Of a stretch of 64,000 nt of DNA, positions 32,874-43,859 are shown piece after piece. A program made the translations under genes and the position numbers. The DNA is taken from contig NC_051072.1 of the NCBI RefSeq assembly GCF_004664715.2, forward strand, positions 35,162,142 to 35,226,141, in the 5' to 3' direction. Source of the DNA: Peromyscus leucopus (Eukaryota > Chordata > Mammalia > Rodentia > Cricetidae). How positions within the stretch are numbered: position 1 is the first letter of the stretch; each line of letters opens with the position of its first letter. The notes beneath the pieces were generated by a model that saw only the letters and a list, made by a program, of their open reading frames with translations, ran no database searches and was not told where the DNA came from.

Positions 32874-33429
32874 CAAGCCAAAATTAACACAATGCTCAGC
32901 AAAGGCTTCTAGACACTTCATCTTTTCTGGTAAATGCAGCTCAGGCACTAGTGCATTGTGACTTCTAAGCCGGTTATTTGTGGGCCACAGGAGCAGGGTA
33001 TTTGAAAGCAAGTCTGACTAAAAAGCCCAGACAGAGGGTGCAGAGCTGAGGATGGAGCAGGAAGGCTCGTTATTAGGGGAGTCTGGGGTTACCTCCCCAC
33101 AGAAGGTTCTCTGCCAGGAAGCCTATTTGCTAACCATATTGGTGCAGGAAGAACCATCAGTGATGGTGATGCCCCAGATGTACACATGGCATGAAGCTAG
33201 GTCGAAGAACACACGCACGCACATGCACACACGTACACACATGAGATATGATCAAGCTGTGAGGAGGGTACCAGTGTCCCTATCCCTGACTTCAATGTCA
33301 CTATAGAGAGCTATGCAGGACAGGACCAGAGACTCAAACTGGAGGACAGACGCATGGACGCAGCTGCAGCTGCCCTCTGGTCTGTCATTACTCACACACC
33401 AAACACAGAAACCTACTTTTTAAGGAGAA
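32872..33429. other. Unique intergenic DNA
   Basis: Short CA-rich patch at 33212-33242; otherwise nothing recognised. Confidence 0.5.
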
Positions 33430-33755
33430 GGGGTTGAGGGGAGATGATGGGTCGGTACTTAAAACACTTGACGTGGAGGTGTGGAGGTGTGAGGACGGGA
33501 ATTCAGATCCCTAGAACCACATAAAAGTTGGGCAGGTATGGCTGCCACCATTAATCCCAGCGCCTGAGAGACAGACAGAAATCCTCTGGGCAAGCTGCCT
33601 AGCTGGAATCGGCGAGCCCAAGTTCAGTAAGGGACCTGGCCTCAATAAATAGAGAGTGACGGAGGAAGGTACACAATGTCTACTTTGGGCTGTCCACACA
33701 TACATGTGCACCCCACCTATGTACACACGCACACATGCAAAACCATTAAAAAGTA
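33430..33755 (+). mobile_element. B4 SINE
   Basis: ID-like head ('gggttgaggggagatgatgg', 'ggaattcagatccctagaac'), then the B1-like part ('gggcaggtatggctgcca', 'taatcccagcgcctgagag') and a CA-rich tail ('ccacacatacatgtgc'). Confidence 0.7.
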
Positions 33756-33974
33756 CAAGGAAATCTGTAAGTCATGTGTGTCTGTGACCAGTCCATTCTG
33801 TCCTCCACCGAGGCTTGTAAATCCAATCCTTTCCCCTCTACATATCCTCTAGCTTCCTCAAACCTTCCTTGCCTGAGGAACCCCATCTTCTGCACTTGGC
33901 CCTGAATTCCCGAGGAACTCCATGCTGGGAACTGGGGTCCTCCTCAGCGTCTGTCTCTCTATATCCACCTAAAG
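33756..33974. other. Short unique stretch
   Basis: Nothing recognised. Confidence 0.5.
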
Positions 33975-34166
33975 CAGTGGTTCTCAGCCTTCCTCATGCT
34001 GCGACCTTAAATACAGTTCCTCAGGCCGTGGTGACCTCAACCGTAACCTTATTTTGTTGCTACTTCATAACTCTAGTTTTGCTACTGTTCTGAATCGCAA
34101 TGTAAATAGCTTTTCGGAGGCAGAGGTTTGCCAAGGGGATTGCGACCCACAGGTTGAGAATCAGAA
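33975..34166 (+). mobile_element. URR1-type hAT-Charlie MITE
   Basis: Left terminus 'cagtggttctcagccttcct' and right terminus 'aggttgagaatca' are imperfect inverted repeats. The interior has 'ctgcgaccttaaatacagtt', 'ttgttgctacttcataactc' and 'gggattgcgacccacagg'. Non-autonomous, about 190 bp. Orientation is arbitrary. Confidence 0.8.
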
Positions 34167-34799
34167 TCACCGGTGACTCCGTCTTGCGCCAGTGCGGCCT
34201 TGTTTCTCTGTCCTTTCTGTCTGTCACCTCTGTCGGAACTCAGGCTCTTGTCTCGAGCAATTATCGCTGAGAATAATTCCAAAGTCCAGACCCCACCACC
34301 CAGGCCAGGAGCCTTCTCAAGCACAAAAGTCACCTGCCATTTCGCCCCGTGGGCTGGGCACAGCTGTGCAGCTTAGCCCTGGGGTGGACACGAAGGGTTA
34401 ACTGTACAACAAAGCCCGGTGGTGGAAATGAAGGGTTTGGCTCGGTAGGCAATGTCCACCTTCTTTCATAGAAGCTTTAGATAAACTCGGTGTCCGAAGC
34501 AAAAGACACCAAGGCTTAAGGAGACTGGAGACTTAGGCTTCAGACTGGCAGACAAGCAGTCTTTTTCAGCTGTCTTTAGTTTTGATCAACACCTCCTACT
34601 GTTTTCACCCCTCTATACTTCTTACCTCCCACCCTCTCTTTAGCCTTTTCCCTCTCGGTATCCCCCAGCTTTCATATCACACCTGTTCTCATACCCTCCA
34701 TATCCTGCCCTCTTACTCCTCCTCCTCTGTGGTTCTTTTCTAATTCTCTCACATGTACAAACATTAACTTCAACTGGAGCAGAGAAAATCTAAAATTTT
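34167..34799. other. Unique DNA
   Basis: Nothing recognised on either strand; pyrimidine-rich from 34590 to 34740. Confidence 0.5.
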
Positions 34800-35246
34800 G
34801 AAGGTAGAATCCACATATGAGAGAGAAGAAGTGACATTTGACTTTCTGGGTTACCTCTTTTAAGTAAACTCTTCATTTAAATTTACCTCTTCATTTCAAC
34901 CACTTCCACACAAATTTCATAATTTTGGTCTTTTCTTTCTTCTTTTTACTCCTAAAGAAAATTCTATTGTGTGTATATTTCACAATTCCATTTTCCATCC
35001 ATCAGTTGATGAGCAATTAGGAAGACTCTAATTCCTAGCTATTATAAGCAGAGAAACTATGAATATTGATGTGCAAGTGTTTCTACAGTAGTCTATGGTA
35101 GCTCAAGGAGTGGGGTAGATGAGTCACACCATAGTTCTGTTTTAGCTGTTTAAGGAACTAAAACACTGAGGAGTTTTTAGTATTTAATATGACTTAAATT
35201 ATGGTTATAGTTGTTACAATCTCCCCAGATTTCACCACACCCTTTC

Positions 35247-35252
35247 CATTTG

Positions 35253-35283
<31 letters not shown>

Positions 35284-35393
35284 TTTTTGACATTTTTTTT
35301 TTTTTTTTAATTTTGTACCAGCTGGCTCGAATCACAGATCTGCTGCTCTGTCCAGTCTGATTAAGCGTGCGCACACCGCTCATTTGTTTCTTT
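35247..35393 (-). mobile_element. Small poly(A)-tailed retroposon with 13-bp TSD
   Basis: Exact catttgtttcttt duplications at 35247-35259 and 35381-35393 flank a poly(T) stretch (35260-35308, broken by gaca) and a body of about 72 bp (35309-35380). On the minus strand the body ends CAGCTGGTACAAAA before the A-tail and can fold with ACAGA/TCTGT and CTGG/CCAG stems. That is reminiscent of the 3' hairpin and ACA box of an H/ACA RNA, or of another Pol III/small RNA. Identity not established. Confidence 0.7.
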
Positions 35394-36447
35394 GATAATA
35401 GCCACTCTGACTGTGGTATGCTACATAGACTGCTCAAAGTAATTTGATTTTCATGTCTTTGTTGGCTAAGAATATTTAACACCTTGTAAAATGTTAATAG
35501 ATTTATATTCTTACTTTCAGGGCCTTCTTTTAGTTCCAGGGCCCATTTTTATTGAATAGTTGTTTTTCTTGATGTTTGAGTTTTGAGAGGTTATTTTATA
35601 TTCTACATGAGTCCTCTGTTAAATATGTACTTGACAAAGATCGTCTAATTTTGTGGACTTCCCCTTCATTTATATAGCATTTTTTAGTGTTATACACGTG
35701 CTTTTAAATTACATAGGATTCCATCTGTATGCCTTATTTCCTAAGTAACATATTCAAAAAGTCCTTACCTATGCCAGTATTTTGTAATTTTTTCCTACTT
35801 TTTCCTCTTGCTGTTTCAGTTGTTCAATGTGATGATTTTGTCCTTTTCTTTTCCTCCTCAGTCTATCATAAAATTATTATATCAACATGAAATAGGATCT
35901 TCTTTCTAAAATAATGAATGCTGGTAAGCATGTAGGCAAAGGGAATCCTGATATATTGCCAGTATGAATGCAGATTACTACACTCACTATATGGTATAAA
36001 GACGTCACAAAATAACTGTAAATATAATCACAATGTTTAACAGATAAACCACTCCAAAGTATACACTCACAGGTGTCAGTCACTACGCAAGATATGAGTG
36101 AATAGCCATATCTATTGCAACACTTTTCATAATGTCTATATCATGGAGTCAGCCTAAGTGACTGTCAATGGGGAGATATATTAAGAAACTAAAGTAGATA
36201 AACATAGTAATTTTCAGGCCCCCAAAAGACCAAAATCCTGTTAGTTGCAGGAAGAGATAGAACTGGAGCTCAACATATAAAACAATAGGTCTGAATTCCA
36301 AAGACAAATGTCACGTGCTTTTTGTCATATGTAGAAAAGAAAAATGTTTTTATGAAAATAGAGTGAAGGAGTCGCACAATTATTCTGAAAAATATGTAAA
36401 ACCTATAAAATGCACTTCGAGTACATATATGTGTATTTCTCTGTGTG

Positions 36448-36620
36448 GGGTTGTGCATGTAAGCGCAGTATCTCTGGAGGCCATAAGAAGGTGTCAGACC
36501 TGAAGAGCTGTAGTTACAGGTGGTTGTGAGCTCTGCAGCGTGGGTGCTGGGAGCAGAGTTCAAGTCCTCTGCAAGGGAAGAAACAGCTTGTACCTGGTCT
36601 TAACTATTCTTAACTCTTAA
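36448..36620 (-). mobile_element. B3 SINE, antisense
   Basis: 'tctctggaggccataagaag', 'gctgtagttacaggtggttg', 'gcgtgggtgctgggagcaga' and 'ttcaagtcctctgcaaggg'. Absent from the paralogous copy at 56.8 kb. Confidence 0.8.
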
Positions 36621-37430
36621 GACCTCCCTCAAGCATAAATGCATCTTGAGTAAAAATATAAAACCAAAACTCCACTCTGTGGTTGAGGATGTAAGAAACA
36701 AGGGTCCTGATACATTGCTGTTAGGAATTGCTTAAATCTCACAGAGAAATTTAGTTTAGATTCACTTATGGTTTACTTCTTATTCAAAAATTCCGATTTG
36801 AGGACTTCATCCAAATGCTAAAGACTGTTGTTAAACATTACAGAATTTTGAAATATTCCTTCTATTCTTTGAGAATTTCATACATGAATAAAATACATTT
36901 TGAGCATATTCACTGTCCAGTTCCTCCTGAATATCGCTCTAACCAAGTATCTCCCAAGCTCATGTCTCTTTCATTTTCTTATTTCTATAAACCCCTGCCA
37001 TCTAATTAATGCTGCACATATGAGCATGGACTTAAGTTTTTAAATTATACTTTATAATGTGCACATGCACTATTTTAGACATTAGTGTACTGTTCTAATT
37101 GTTGAAATTGAAGAATTTTTTCTCCTAGAAACTGACCTCTAAAGGAGGAATGGTATTTCCTTACAAAATAAATTATGCAGTCGTAGGCAAGATTGAAATC
37201 CCTCCAAGCACTTATGTGATGAATTGTTAAAGAAATGAGCCAGATGAAATGGGGTATTTGTAGAATAACACACTCAGATTCGAGTTAATTGGTCTAGGAC
37301 AGGTTATCTTTTCACATCTAAAATTATCAATATTTACAGCCACTTGAAATATTCTTTATTTTCTCTGATTTTAAATCCAGAACTGTGTAACTATAATTTC
37401 AAAAGATATACATGTGTTATAAATCAAGCA

Positions 37431-40235
37431 CAATTCTGGAGCTAATTTTCTAGTCATAGTTTTAAAAAGTAAAGATTTGTGCATATAATTTTTATTTCCA
37501 TAAAAAGTACTTCTGTACCTAAATCTGTCAGTCCCTTAGGAAATGATGGTCTTGGTTTGCAGTCACCCTGAGAATTCATTGTTCTTAGATGATTTCCAAT
37601 AGGACATAGAGGCACAGCTCTTCCATTATGTCAGACACAGTGAATTTTCATAGTGTTCTGTATGTCACACTTAGCCAGGTTTATAATACTCCTGATAAGT
37701 GAGTTGTAGTAAGCAATATAAATGGTGATTTCATGCACCTTTCCACCAAGCAATAAATTAGTCAAAACTATTATCTCTAAGACAACGTGAAAATCAGTCA
37801 TGTATTTTAAGTTAGGATGAAGTGAGCCATAATGGTCCAACCATACTCTTTGTTTACCAGGATAATGGCTGAAAAATGCAAGGGCACATTTACCAGGAAT
37901 CTACATATACAACCGAGGAAAGCCACTGAACCAATAAAAGGCTAGTATTTTAATATCTTTTTAAAGAGAAGTAATTGTAAATTATTACAAATGAGATGTA
38001 GTAATGCTGTAACAGCAGGAAATATTTTAATTTTTATGTGATATTTACAATATCTAACAAAATTCAATGCAATTGTATTTACTAGACTGTGATCAGATCG
38101 TCTCTTAATGGATGTTGTTATCCCTTTCAGTATATAGTGTGAGGATGTGTGGTATTTGTAATTGTTGAAGCAGAAGAAACCAATAGTTTCAAATGAGGAA
38201 ATCCCATGGTAAGTGTTACAGTATTAATCATGTGATTTTATTATAGATGAATAAATTTGAGGATGCTGACTATTTTTTCAGACTGAAGCTGGTTTGGTAT
38301 ATAGTTTCTTTATCTAAGGCTGCTTCACCTGCCTAGAGAACTCTGTCTCAAGTCTTCAATCCTTTAGAAACCATTTACAGGTCCAAATGCTCTGAAATCT
38401 CCTTCTGTAAATTCCTGTAACTGAAAGGAAAGTACATTTATTTTCAATTCTCATTTACTGTTTCATATGTTTATTTCTTATTTGTACTGTTTTCAAATGA
38501 ACAATTTGTGCTTTACAGGTTGCAAATGATTCTATTATCATCACAATGCAAAACACATGGTGTACCTAAAATACATTTTCTACTTGAAATGTCTTAAATC
38601 ATTTTATTGTGATAATTTAAAAGGAACCTAGTAGGAAATATTTCCCTAGAGATGTCACTGTTTCTCATAGTAGCCATGCTCTACAAAGTGACTTATAATT
38701 AGAATTTGAGTAAAGTGTTGCATAAAATCTTTTATAGAACAATAATTTTAAAACTATGACTTCTGAAAACAGCCTCTCTTAGTTGTCCCCTGCAGTAAAT
38801 TCAAATCACAGTAGTTTTTTTAAATGATTAATATAACTCATTTAATTTCAAGTATATAACAGTGTGGAAACAGTGATAAATATATATATATTATTATATA
38901 TATATATATATATATGTTTGTGTGTGTATATACATACATACATACATATTTCTCAGTAGACAAAATATTGTTGATATGTTTCAATACTCTAATGGTACTA
39001 TGAATACTATCTAAAATGTGTGTCCATTTCATTCTTACTATGTACTGTGCTTTAAACTTACTATGCACTTTCAATGCGTTTTTGTTTCCTTCTGATCATG
39101 CTTCACTTGAAACCTGCTCATGCCTTTGTTTGTACACTAGGAAATAAGCAAGATGCACATTAGTAACATAACCATTCCCTGTTTAAAAGAACCATCCACT
39201 GTACACTTATATTAAGGAATTATCTTCCACAATATTAAATTTATTTTCCTTGAGTTAGTTCACATAAGTAAAAAATAAGAACTTCTTAGGATTTCATAAC
39301 TCTTTATCATTCTCTTCATCATGATTTTCTTAACATGTGAAGATAGATATATATTTCTCTATGTGTACAGTAATTTCCTGTGTATCTCACACCAGTAGAT
39401 CCTATTTTAAAACCTCAGAAATATGAAAAACATGATATGTTGCTCTCTCTAGGAGCAACATCAAACTATTTCAAATGAAATTACATTGGAACGGAATTTG
39501 CATTTGAGATAACACTACAGGTGCGTAATTTGGATTCTCATAAGAAAAACAACTGACCTCACCTGTGTTTGTTATGTGAAATATATTTAAAAAAATGGTA
39601 TCACTAGCTATAAAACAAAATCACTAAGAATGAACTGGTTTAAGTTTTGTTGGATTGAATGAAGTAAACACAACACAACAATTCTAGCTACCAAAAGTAG
39701 ATGTGTTCATGAAAGCCAGATATAGATTGTTGTTCATGTGTCATTTTAATCTACTAACAATTTAAAAATTTAACTGGGAACTTATATGCCATCTTAATTC
39801 TTGTGTAGCATACAGAGCATATGCATCTTAGAAACCTTAAGGATATTGTAATTATTAACATACAAATTTAACTTTTGACACTTAAAGGACTATAAACATG
39901 ATGGAATATATGAAGGATCATTATTGAATCAGATACTCTAGAAATACAAAGTATTTGTCTTATGTAACTCTAATAGATGAATGAACCTTGCATATGTACA
40001 TGAAATATCAGTTTGCAATGTAAAGGTTGTTATTTTTTTCATAAAGATCTTTTTTTCCCTCTGATACCCATCATGAGACTGAGGACAGTACTGGGAAAGC
40101 ATACTAAAAAGGATTTTATGGTAGCAGGTTTAAATGACAACTCAATTTGAAACTTTTAACATATTAGAATTCATTTTACAATCACATTGTTTTATTCAAT
40201 GAAGTTTTTCCTTCTTAGAAATTTCCTATATGTGT
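37431..40235. other. 2.8 kb of AT-rich unique DNA
   Basis: No gene, SINE, LTR or L1 recognised. An AT/ACAT microsatellite lies at 38880-38948. Typical of gene-poor spacers in OR clusters. Confidence 0.5.
38880..38948. repeat. (AT)n-(TG)n-(CATA)n compound microsatellite
   Basis: AT units to about 38915, a few TG units, then about five CATA units. Confidence 0.9.
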
Positions 40236-40680
40236 ATGTAGCACGAATTCTAAAAGGTCTCGTAATAAAAACCTGGGAGCCTGATATTGGGGTAAATGCT
40301 GAAAGATCAGAGAGACAAAGGAACGAGCCACTGCCATGTCTCACCTCACCAACTCCACGAATCCCCCAATTGGATGTCTCTGAGTCTTCCCTCAAAAGGG
40401 GTCCAGCTGAAAAAGCCTTTAGTTCCTGTCTTCTCATGCCTTACATACCTTTCTTTGCCCAGCCGTCATTTCCTCCCTATTGCTGGGATTAATGGCCTGT
40501 GTGCTTCCCAAAACTGGGATTAAAGGTGTGAGATCTCAAGTGCTGGGATTAAAGGAATGTGACTCCCAGTTATTGGGATTAAAGGTATGTGCCAACTGCC
40601 TGACATCTATGTTTAACCTAGTGGCTTGTTTTGTTCTCTGATCCTCAAGCAAATTTTATTATGGTACACAATATATCACC
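40236..40680 (-). mobile_element. ERV LTR (type 3), antisense
   Basis: The left end 'tgtagcacgaattctaaaag' corresponds to the ...TTTTAGAATTCGTGCTACA 3' end of the LTR on the minus strand. The interior holds 'gaaagatcagagagacaaag', three tandem-like copies of the 'ctgggattaaaggtgtg' motif (40483-40590) and, at the right, 'acacaatatatcacca'. The repeated motif is B1-like and appears captured in the LTR. Confidence 0.7.
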
Positions 40681-40689
40681 ACTTTGGCT

Positions 40690-40822
40690 TTTCAGGCTGA
40701 GGAGTCCTAGAGGTAAGACTGGGCAGCGGCTTGTTCCTTTATTCTCTGATCTTTCAGCATTTACCACAATATCTGGCTCTGGGGTTTTTGTTATAAGACC
40801 TTTTAAAATTTGTGTTACATAT
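40690..40822 (+). mobile_element. ERV LTR (type 3) 3' fragment, opposite orientation
   Basis: 'gcggcttgttcctttattct', 'ctgatctttcagcatttacc', 'tggctctggggtttttgtta' and 'taagaccttttaaaatttgt' are the same LTR end as at 40236-40345, now on the plus strand, forming an inverted repeat. Confidence 0.75.
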
Positions 40823-41210
40823 GTATCCTTAAATCATTAGTCTCATGTCTTCTGGGAGAGCAAGAATCTCCTATAAACATTATATTACTCTTAAGGCATT
40901 TCATTTTGAATTTTTGAGATGAAATCTCAAAATTTCGAAGTACCACACCCTTGAACAATTTACTGAGATAAAGTATATTAACAGGACAGGCACCGATGGA
41001 CTTTAATGAACTGAGGAGCTCTATGTCGAATGACTGACATGCCTCCTGTACTTTTGTACACACAGAAAATAAGAGTTCTAATAAACATACTGAAAAGGCA
41101 AAGGACCTGCACATAGGATGAACTCTAAGATAATATTTAAAAATATTCATACACACTGTTTAAACTTCTCAAATAGAATAGGATGGAAAAGGAACACCTT
41201 TTAAATTTAG
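40823..41210. other. Unique DNA upstream of the OR pseudogene
   Basis: A 113-codon minus-strand frame (40815-41156) has no motif and is not called. An OR leader intron would be expected to occupy this region. Confidence 0.45.
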
Positions 41211-41211
41211 T

Positions 41212-41230
41212 GGTTTTTTCCCCCCTGTAG
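41212..41230 (+). other. Splice-acceptor-like site before the OR coding exon
   Basis: A pyrimidine tract ('ggttttttcccccctgtag') ends in AG at 41230, 38 bases before the conserved FILLGLT start region. OR coding exons usually follow a non-coding leader exon and an intron, so this is the natural acceptor. No evidence of use. Confidence 0.4.
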
Positions 41231-42540
41231 ACTTAGTAGAACAAAAAGGAAAATTAAGAACCAATCTGTGGAGATAGTGTTCATTTTGCTTGGACTGACA
41301 GATGACCCTCAGCTACAAATTCTGATTTTCCTGTTTCTGTTTTTCAATTATATCTTGAGCCTGATGGGGAAATTAGTGATCATCCTCCTCACCCTGCTGG
41401 ATCTCTGCCTCAAGACTCCAATATATTTCTTCCTCCGGAATTTCTCCTTCCTAGAAATTGCATTCACATCTGCCTGCATTCCATGGTTCTTGATGAGCAT
41501 TCTCACTGGAGACAAAACAATTTCCTACAATGCTTGTGTAGCTCAATTCTTCTTCTTCTTTCTATTACTAGTCACAGAGTTCTACTTCCTCGCTGCCATG
41601 TCCTATGATCGCTACATTGCCATATGCAGACCACTGCACTACCCCATCATCATGAACAGCAAAGTGTGCCACCTGCTGGTCATCAGCTCCTGGGTAACTG
41701 GGTTCTTATCCATCTTTCCTCCTTTGATGTTGGGACTCAAACTGGAATTCTGTGCTTCCAAAACCATGTGTCACTTCCTATGTGACATGTCTCCTGTCCT
41801 CCAGCTGTCTTGCACAGACACACGTATTGGGGAAAATTATAAAGGCCACTCCACGTAGTTAAAAGGAAGATTTATTTAGTGGATGACTTACAAATGAAGG
41901 AATGGATAGGTCGCGGGGGTCTGGGGAAAGTGTATCGCAATCCAGTGGTGTTCTCTGGAGCTCTGCACAATCAATCTCCACCATCCAGGGTCCAGGTGCA
42001 GAGAGCGCGCCCAGAGCGAGCACTTGCCCATCCAGCTCTCAGGTTTCCAGCACCTCCCCTCGCCCCGCCTCGTAGGCGTGACAGTTGCCAGAGTCTCAGT
42101 GGGGGTTGGAGCTTCCAGATCTAAGCTGGAATGGCTACCCACTACACACACGTTTCATAGAATGGATGGCTTTCGTCATAGCTGTGATGACACTCGTCAT
42201 CACCTTGATCTTAGTGATCCTCTCTTACACACTCATCATCAAAACCATCCTCAAGTTCCCTTCAACTCAACAACGGAGAAAGGCCTTTTCCACCTGCGCC
42301 TCACACATGGTTGTTGTCTCCATTACTTATGGGAGTTGTATCTTCATGTACATGAAAACATCAGCCAAGGAAAGGGTGACTTTAAATAAAGGTGTAGCTG
42401 TGCTCAACACTTCTGTGGCCCCTTTGCTATACCCTTTCATTTACACCTTAAGGAACCAGCAGGTGAAGGAAGCTTTCAAACAGGTACTTCACAGATTTTG
42501 TTCTGCTCAAAACAGTGAATTAAGATTTAGGCATAAATAG
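41231..42540 (+). pseudogene. Olfactory receptor pseudogene, OR6C-like, split by an LTR
   Basis: Class II olfactory receptor, a seven-helix odorant GPCR of olfactory neurons. The first half (41268-41824) reads [12 protein letters not shown], then [31 protein letters not shown] (TM3/IC2, residues 111-125) and the ECL2 cysteines up to SCTDT. The second half (42153-42540) reads [32 protein letters not shown] and [15 protein letters not shown], ending at TAG. The total of about 315 codons equals a normal OR. The break is an inserted LTR. Other lesions: no in-frame ATG at the expected start (AGG at 41247 aligns with it), GK instead of GN in TM1, and LLYPFIY instead of LLNPFIY in TM7. [18 protein letters not shown] and [10 protein letters not shown] favour subfamily 6C; the exact orthologue is unknown. 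Confidence 0.92.
41825..42146 (-). mobile_element. ERV solo LTR (type 4) inserted in the OR
   Basis: About 322 bp between exact cacacg copies at 41819-41824 and 42147-42152. On the minus strand it begins TGTAGTGGG and carries GC-rich promoter-like sequence and an AATAAA polyadenylation signal (complement at 41872-41877). Ends near 'cccaata'. No internal viral genes. A 6-bp duplication suits a class II ERV. The LTR is GC-rich compared with the OR and its flanks. Confidence 0.85.
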
Positions 42541-43399
42541 CATGTTGTTGTAACATGACTGAAAAAATGAAAATGATTGTCAAATATGTTTTCTGTGGCC
42601 TATGCCATTTCTTTCCTTTACTACTTAGATCATAGTAAGTATTCTTACTGCTCGATGCGCATCTTTCAGAATAGATCTTCCGAATCACTTCTTCAATCCA
42701 CAATGTGTAATTCTATCTTTACTCAAAAAAAAATCTCTCTTCTCATTAATAATAGGTTTATTTACTAAATGTATTGTGTAATTGAATGTTGTTAGATATT
42801 ATGGAATAATTCTATATGTATATTAATTGCTAAGCATTTTATTAGCAGTTTAATATTTTATTAGCATTGCTAAGCATAGAGGCAAGTATAGAGTATGAAA
42901 TTACTCTATAGTGTAAAGGAGGTTGTTATGGAAAATAACTAAAAGTCTGAGTCAATTTAAAGATAAAATTAGTCTTCTAGAAGGAAGCATCCATATAATT
43001 AATGAACCTTATGAGATAAATGAAGGAAATAAAGCTTCAAGAGGACTGTAATAAGAAGTATGAAACATGTAAGGGAATGAATTGTTTCTCCTGTAGAGTT
43101 ATAATTAACAATTAGTTGATGTATTTCAATGGCTTCATAGGAAGAAATAACTTGACTTCATGCTTTGATGCTGTTTTTCATATTTCTTCAAGGTCCTGAA
43201 TCCTAGAAATGATACTAGTTGTGAAAAAATCAACATGTAAAATTTGTTATATGTTGGTTTGAAGAAATTTCTATTTGTAAATTAAAATTTTCTAATGAAT
43301 GTTCTTCAGTCATTTTTTACAAAATTAATGATGTATCTCTTATACACTACAGTATAAACTTATTTTAATCTAAATACATTGAAAATTTGCACAACCATG
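42541..43399. other. AT-rich unique DNA downstream of the OR
   Basis: Nothing recognised. A short direct duplication ('attttattagca', 42836-42865) is present. Confidence 0.5.
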
Positions 43400-43405
43400 G
43401 AACTA

Positions 43406-43759
43406 TGCTGTGGCATGTCTTTCCATACCCTGTGAATATGTGTTGCTCTCATTGATTGATAAACGAAGCTGTTTGGCCAGTGGTGAGGTAGGATGAAGTT
43501 AGGCAGTAGAATCAAACTGAAGACAGAGGTGAAGAAGGGTGGAGTCAGGGCAGATGCTGCAACCCACCCAAGACGCAAGATGTGAAAGAACTGGTAAACC
43601 ACAGATCACATGGCAATACTTAGATTAATAGAATTGGATTAATTTAAATGTAAGAGCAAGGCAGTAATAAGCCTGAGCCATTGGTTAAGCATTTGCAATT
43701 ATTATAGGGCTCTGAAATGGCTTGGGACGGGGCAGGACAGAGAAAAGCCTCCATTTACA
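43406..43759 (+). mobile_element. ERV solo LTR (type 2), 6-bp TSD
   Basis: Starts TGCTGTGGCATG and ends TTTACA, with exact gaacta duplications at 43400-43405 and 43760-43765. Contains 'gataaacgaagctgtttggc', 'aggatgaagttaggcagtag' and 'cagagaaaagcctccattt'. 354 bp, solo. Confidence 0.8.
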
Positions 43760-43859
43760 GAACTACATAAAATGTAATATTGATGTTTTTTCTTCACCCT
43801 TTCTCTTATTTTTTTTATGGCTATAAATAAAAATGAAAACAACACAACCTCTGAGACAC

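Larger units (their letters stand above)
34800..37430. repeat. Duplicated block, copy A (paralogous to 55200-56990)
   Basis: Composed of an ancient L1 ORF2 3' region on the minus strand (34800-35870), an L1 ORF2 segment on the plus strand (35880-36420) and non-L1 sequence at the right (37290-37430). Short identical anchors recur in the same order in copy B: 'aaaatgttaatagatttat', 'cttatttcctaagtaac', 'ctaagtgactgtcaa', 'aatttcaaaagat'. Copy A has extra insertions: the small retroposon at 35260, a B3 at 36448 and more L1-like DNA at 36690-36990. Confidence 0.7.

Noticed and set aside
40815..41156. 113-codon minus-strand frame beside the OR
   Set aside because: No similarity to OR or other families recognised; AT-rich chance frame.
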